From Woeseiaceae bacterium (GTDB lineage Bacteria; Acidobacteriota; Vicinamibacteria; Vicinamibacterales; UBA823), in the NCBI GenBank assembly GCA_002696705.1, contig NZSH01000068.1, positions 1 to 9,509 on the forward strand: a stretch of DNA of 9,509 nt, written 5' to 3'. Positions 7,375 to 9,509 of this stretch are shown here, piece after piece; positions within the stretch are counted from its first letter, which is position 1, and each line of letters begins with the position of its first letter. Below the pieces are notes generated by a model. It was not told the origin of the DNA. It ran no database searches and saw only the letters and a list, made by a program, of their open reading frames with translations. The position numbers and the translations under genes were made by a program.

Positions 7375-8512
7375 ACGAGACTACTACGAGGTGCTTCAAG
7401 TAGCGCAAGGCACTAACGAGCAAGACATTAAAAGCGCCTACCGTAAACTGGCACTAAAGTACCATCCTGACCGCAATCCTGGTGATCACGCTGCTGAGGA
7501 AAAATTTAAGGAGGCTGCTGAAGCATACTCGGTTCTTGCTGATCCCCAAAAACGTGGCATCTATGATCGATTCGGACATGCAGGTCTCGACGCCTCCCCG
7601 AACTCGTCAAACATCGATCCAACCGTCTTCTCAGGCTTCGATGACATCCTCGGTGGACTCGGTGATATTTTTGGTTTCGGTGATGTATTTGGTGGTGGTC
7701 GACGCCGAGGACCACAGCGTGGTGCTGACCTACGTTATGATCTCGAAATTTCGTTTGACGATGCAGTCGCTGGTACAGAAACGACGTTGCAAATTCCGAG
7801 AGATGAAACCTGCGAGCAGTGCAACGGTTCAGGTGCGGCATCTGGCACTCAGCCTGAAACTTGTCCTAAGTGCAAAGGACGAGGACAAATTCACTATCAA
7901 CAAGGTTTTTTAACCGTTGCCCGCACGTGTAGTCATTGTCGGGGCGCAGGACGAGTAATCACAAAGCCGTGCCAAGTCTGTCAAGGTCGCGGGCAAACCT
8001 CACGCGAGCGTAAACTCACAGTCAAGATTCCAGCCGGCATCGACACAGGTCAACGTCTTCGGATAAGTGGTGAAGGTGAGTTCGGAGGTCAAGGTGCACA
8101 TCCAGGTGACCTGTACGTTGTCGTGCACGTTAATGAGCATCCATTTTTCATCCGGGAAGGTGATAACTTGTACTGCGAGGTGCCCGTAGATTATCCCACC
8201 ATGGTCTTGGGCGGTACTATTGAAGTGCCTACCTTAAATGGTGACGCGGAAATAACCATCCCACGTGCAACAAAATCAGGTACCCGATTCCGACTCCGAG
8301 GTAAGGGCATGCCGGAGGTCAATGGAGGAAGTCCTGGAGACTTATTCTTGGCTGTTCAGATCGGCACGCCAGATAAACTCACTAAGGAACAGCGGTCACT
8401 CATCGAAAAACTTAGCAAGACCATGGTCAAGCAAAAGGTGGAACCAATCACCAAGGAAAACCTAGGCTCAGACCGTCCCTTCATTGATCGCGTGAAAGAC
8501 ATTTTTGGTTGA
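7367..8512 (+). CDS. dnaJ: Chaperone DnaJ (type I J-domain protein, Hsp40)
   Basis: DnaJ delivers unfolded proteins to DnaK and stimulates its ATPase. The 381 residues hold every type I domain. The J domain is at 4-70, with the HPD motif at 33-35 in KYHPDRNPGD. A Gly/Phe-rich linker lies at about 89-112. Four zinc-binding CxxCxGxG repeats follow at 149-156, 166-173, 188-195 and 202-209, with all eight cysteines present. The two C-terminal beta domains contain GDLYVVVHV (247-255), LGGTIEVPT (281-289) and GDLFLAVQI (324-332). The GTG start lies inside the end of grpE, giving an 8-bp overlap, with only a weak purine run upstream, so initiation probably depends on ribosomes finishing grpE. prmA overlaps the 3' end by 8 bp. 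Confidence 0.98.
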   Translation: MSKRDYYEVLQVAQGTNEQDIKSAYRKLALKYHPDRNPGDHAAEEKFKEAAEAYSVLADPQKRGIYDRFGHAGLDASPNSSNIDPTVFSGFDDILGGLGDIFGFGDVFGGGRRRGPQRGADLRYDLEISFDDAVAGTETTLQIPRDETCEQCNGSGAASGTQPETCPKCKGRGQIHYQQGFLTVARTCSHCRGAGRVITKPCQVCQGRGQTSRERKLTVKIPAGIDTGQRLRISGEGEFGGQGAHPGDLYVVVHVNEHPFFIREGDNLYCEVPVDYPTMVLGGTIEVPTLNGDAEITIPRATKSGTRFRLRGKGMPEVNGGSPGDLFLAVQIGTPDKLTKEQRSLIEKLSKTMVKQKVEPITKENLGSDRPFIDRVKDIFG

Positions 8513-9416
8513 TCATTGGCCGGCCTTGGCCCTCTACTTCCCTGCACACATTGAGCAAGCTAAACGACTGCAGGAGTTAGTACTGCTTTTACTGGATGAT
8601 TTCAAGCCAACCGGTCTCGTAGAGGACTCATCTATGTACTGGCGGGTCTTTTTTTCCACTTCCACCGATCGGAATGAAGCCAACACTGCTTTGAATCACA
8701 ACCAAGCAACTTTTAGCGTTAGATCTTTACCAATTAATGTCCAGGATGAAAAATGGGCGGAACGCTCACAGGCAGAACTACGCGCCGTCCGAATCGGACA
8801 GATCGTCATCGCACCACCATGGGATATCCCAGCGTCTATTTCTAAAGATGCTTCCATAACAGACCAGCTACTTACGGTTATTATCGAGCCATCAATTGGA
8901 TTTGGGACTGGTCATCACGCGTCAACACGACTGTGTATACATGGTCTTCAACGACTCGACCTGACCGCACGGACGGTGTTGGACTTAGGTACAGGCTCTG
9001 GTGTCCTTGCTATAGTTGCTAGTACGCTTGGAGCCACAAGCGTCCGAGGTCTCGACCGAGATGCTACGGCTATAGCAACAGCAACACACAACCTTACCTT
9101 GAATGAAACAGCAAGGAATGTCAGCTTTCACGTCAGCGCTATCCAGACTTCCGTGGAATCATCGGCCGATGTGGTCGTGGCAAATCTAACTGGAGCTTTT
9201 TTCTCCAGTCACTCCGCGAGGATCAGTAGTTTCGTGGTTCCTGGTGGATACCTAATTTGTAGTGGCATAACCAAAACGGAAAGTCCTGATGTGCTAGTGG
9301 CATTGGAACCGTACCTGGATCTCGTACACGAACAGGTAGAAGATGAATGGGTTGGGCTAATTTGGCAACGCGATCCAGGCACTGGGAGACCCGCTGCTCC
9401 TAACATTATCCAGTAA
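8505..9416 (+). CDS. prmA: Ribosomal protein L11 methyltransferase PrmA
   Basis: PrmA trimethylates lysines and the N-terminus of ribosomal protein L11 using S-adenosylmethionine. The protein is 303 residues, near the usual 290-300. The N-terminal L11-recognition domain is weakly conserved (1-95). The catalytic Rossmann domain shows PSIGFGTGHHASTRLCI (129-145), a PrmA signature, then SAM motif I VLDLGTGSGVL (158-168), the ribose-binding acidic position at D184 in GLDRD, and VVANLTGA (224-231) in place of the NPPY-type motif. The start is taken as TTG (8505-8507), which overlaps the dnaJ end by 8 bp. Its Shine-Dalgarno is poor, and an in-frame TTG at 8526 is an alternative, so the exact N-terminus is uncertain. 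dnaJ followed by prmA is a frequent order in bacteria, which supports the call. Confidence 0.93.
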   Translation: MVDHWPALALYFPAHIEQAKRLQELVLLLLDDFKPTGLVEDSSMYWRVFFSTSTDRNEANTALNHNQATFSVRSLPINVQDEKWAERSQAELRAVRIGQIVIAPPWDIPASISKDASITDQLLTVIIEPSIGFGTGHHASTRLCIHGLQRLDLTARTVLDLGTGSGVLAIVASTLGATSVRGLDRDATAIATATHNLTLNETARNVSFHVSAIQTSVESSADVVVANLTGAFFSSHSARISSFVVPGGYLICSGITKTESPDVLVALEPYLDLVHEQVEDEWVGLIWQRDPGTGRPAAPNIIQ

Positions 9417-9470
9417 CCAGAACGTCGAGAAGCATTGCTAAAAACTTAATAATGTCTTAAGGATCGAAAG

Positions 9471-9509
9471 ATGACTTCGAGTAAATTGATAGATATTGAT
9501 AGTCATTTC
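9471..9509 (+). CDS. Start of an unidentified gene, possibly an amidohydrolase (cut by window edge)
   Basis: An ATG at 9471 follows AAGGA (9459-9463) with a 7-nt spacer, a normal ribosome-binding site, and 13 codons stay open to the edge. The residues MTSSKLIDIDSHF resemble the opening of amidohydrolase-2 type metal hydrolases, which begin with D-x-D-x-H before an EP motif; 13 residues are too few to prove it. The 54-bp gap after prmA holds a weak dyad, CTTAA (9445-9449) with TTAAG (9457-9461), whose right arm overlaps the Shine-Dalgarno. Confidence 0.55.
   Translation, partial: MTSSKLIDIDSHF

Overview
The window reads as bacterial chromosome made of ordinary, dense housekeeping genes, with base composition near 50% GC by eye. 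It holds bacillithiol-type BshC together with an XdhC-family protein, an hrcA-grpE-dnaJ-prmA run without dnaK, and a relic resembling the Ser/Thr kinases common in Acidobacteriota. From this I infer an acidobacterium, perhaps of the Vicinamibacteria. That placement is inference from gene content; there is no rRNA gene to test it.

Layout. Bases 1-2710 (minus strand) carry carA followed by carB; carB runs off the left edge after 498 codons. Together they encode carbamoyl-phosphate synthetase, which feeds arginine and pyrimidine synthesis. Just upstream of carA, a 63-codon minus-strand reading frame (2710-2901) looks like the glycine-rich-loop start of a protein kinase cut off at the VAVK motif. 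Its stop codon overlaps the carA start, and it contains a good candidate promoter for carA. The roughly 315 bp between carA and bshC (2711-3026) is a divergent region that otherwise holds only one small dyad.

The plus strand begins with bshC (cysteine-adding enzyme of bacillithiol synthesis). A 111-bp gap full of dyads and an extended -10 promoter follows, then xdhC (XdhC/CoxI family molybdoenzyme maturation factor). After this come hrcA (heat-shock repressor), grpE (nucleotide exchange factor), dnaJ (J-domain co-chaperone) and prmA (ribosomal protein L11 methyltransferase). Spacing from hrcA to prmA is 10 bp, then two 8-bp overlaps, so these four are very likely one operon; xdhC, 45 bp upstream, may belong to it. 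The window ends 13 codons into another gene that may be an amidohydrolase.

I see no CRISPR array, insertion sequence, tRNA, rRNA, phage gene or obviously new system. The most unusual points are the kinase relic acting as carA leader and promoter, the structured xdhC leader, and the heat-shock operon that lacks both dnaK and a visible CIRCE operator.
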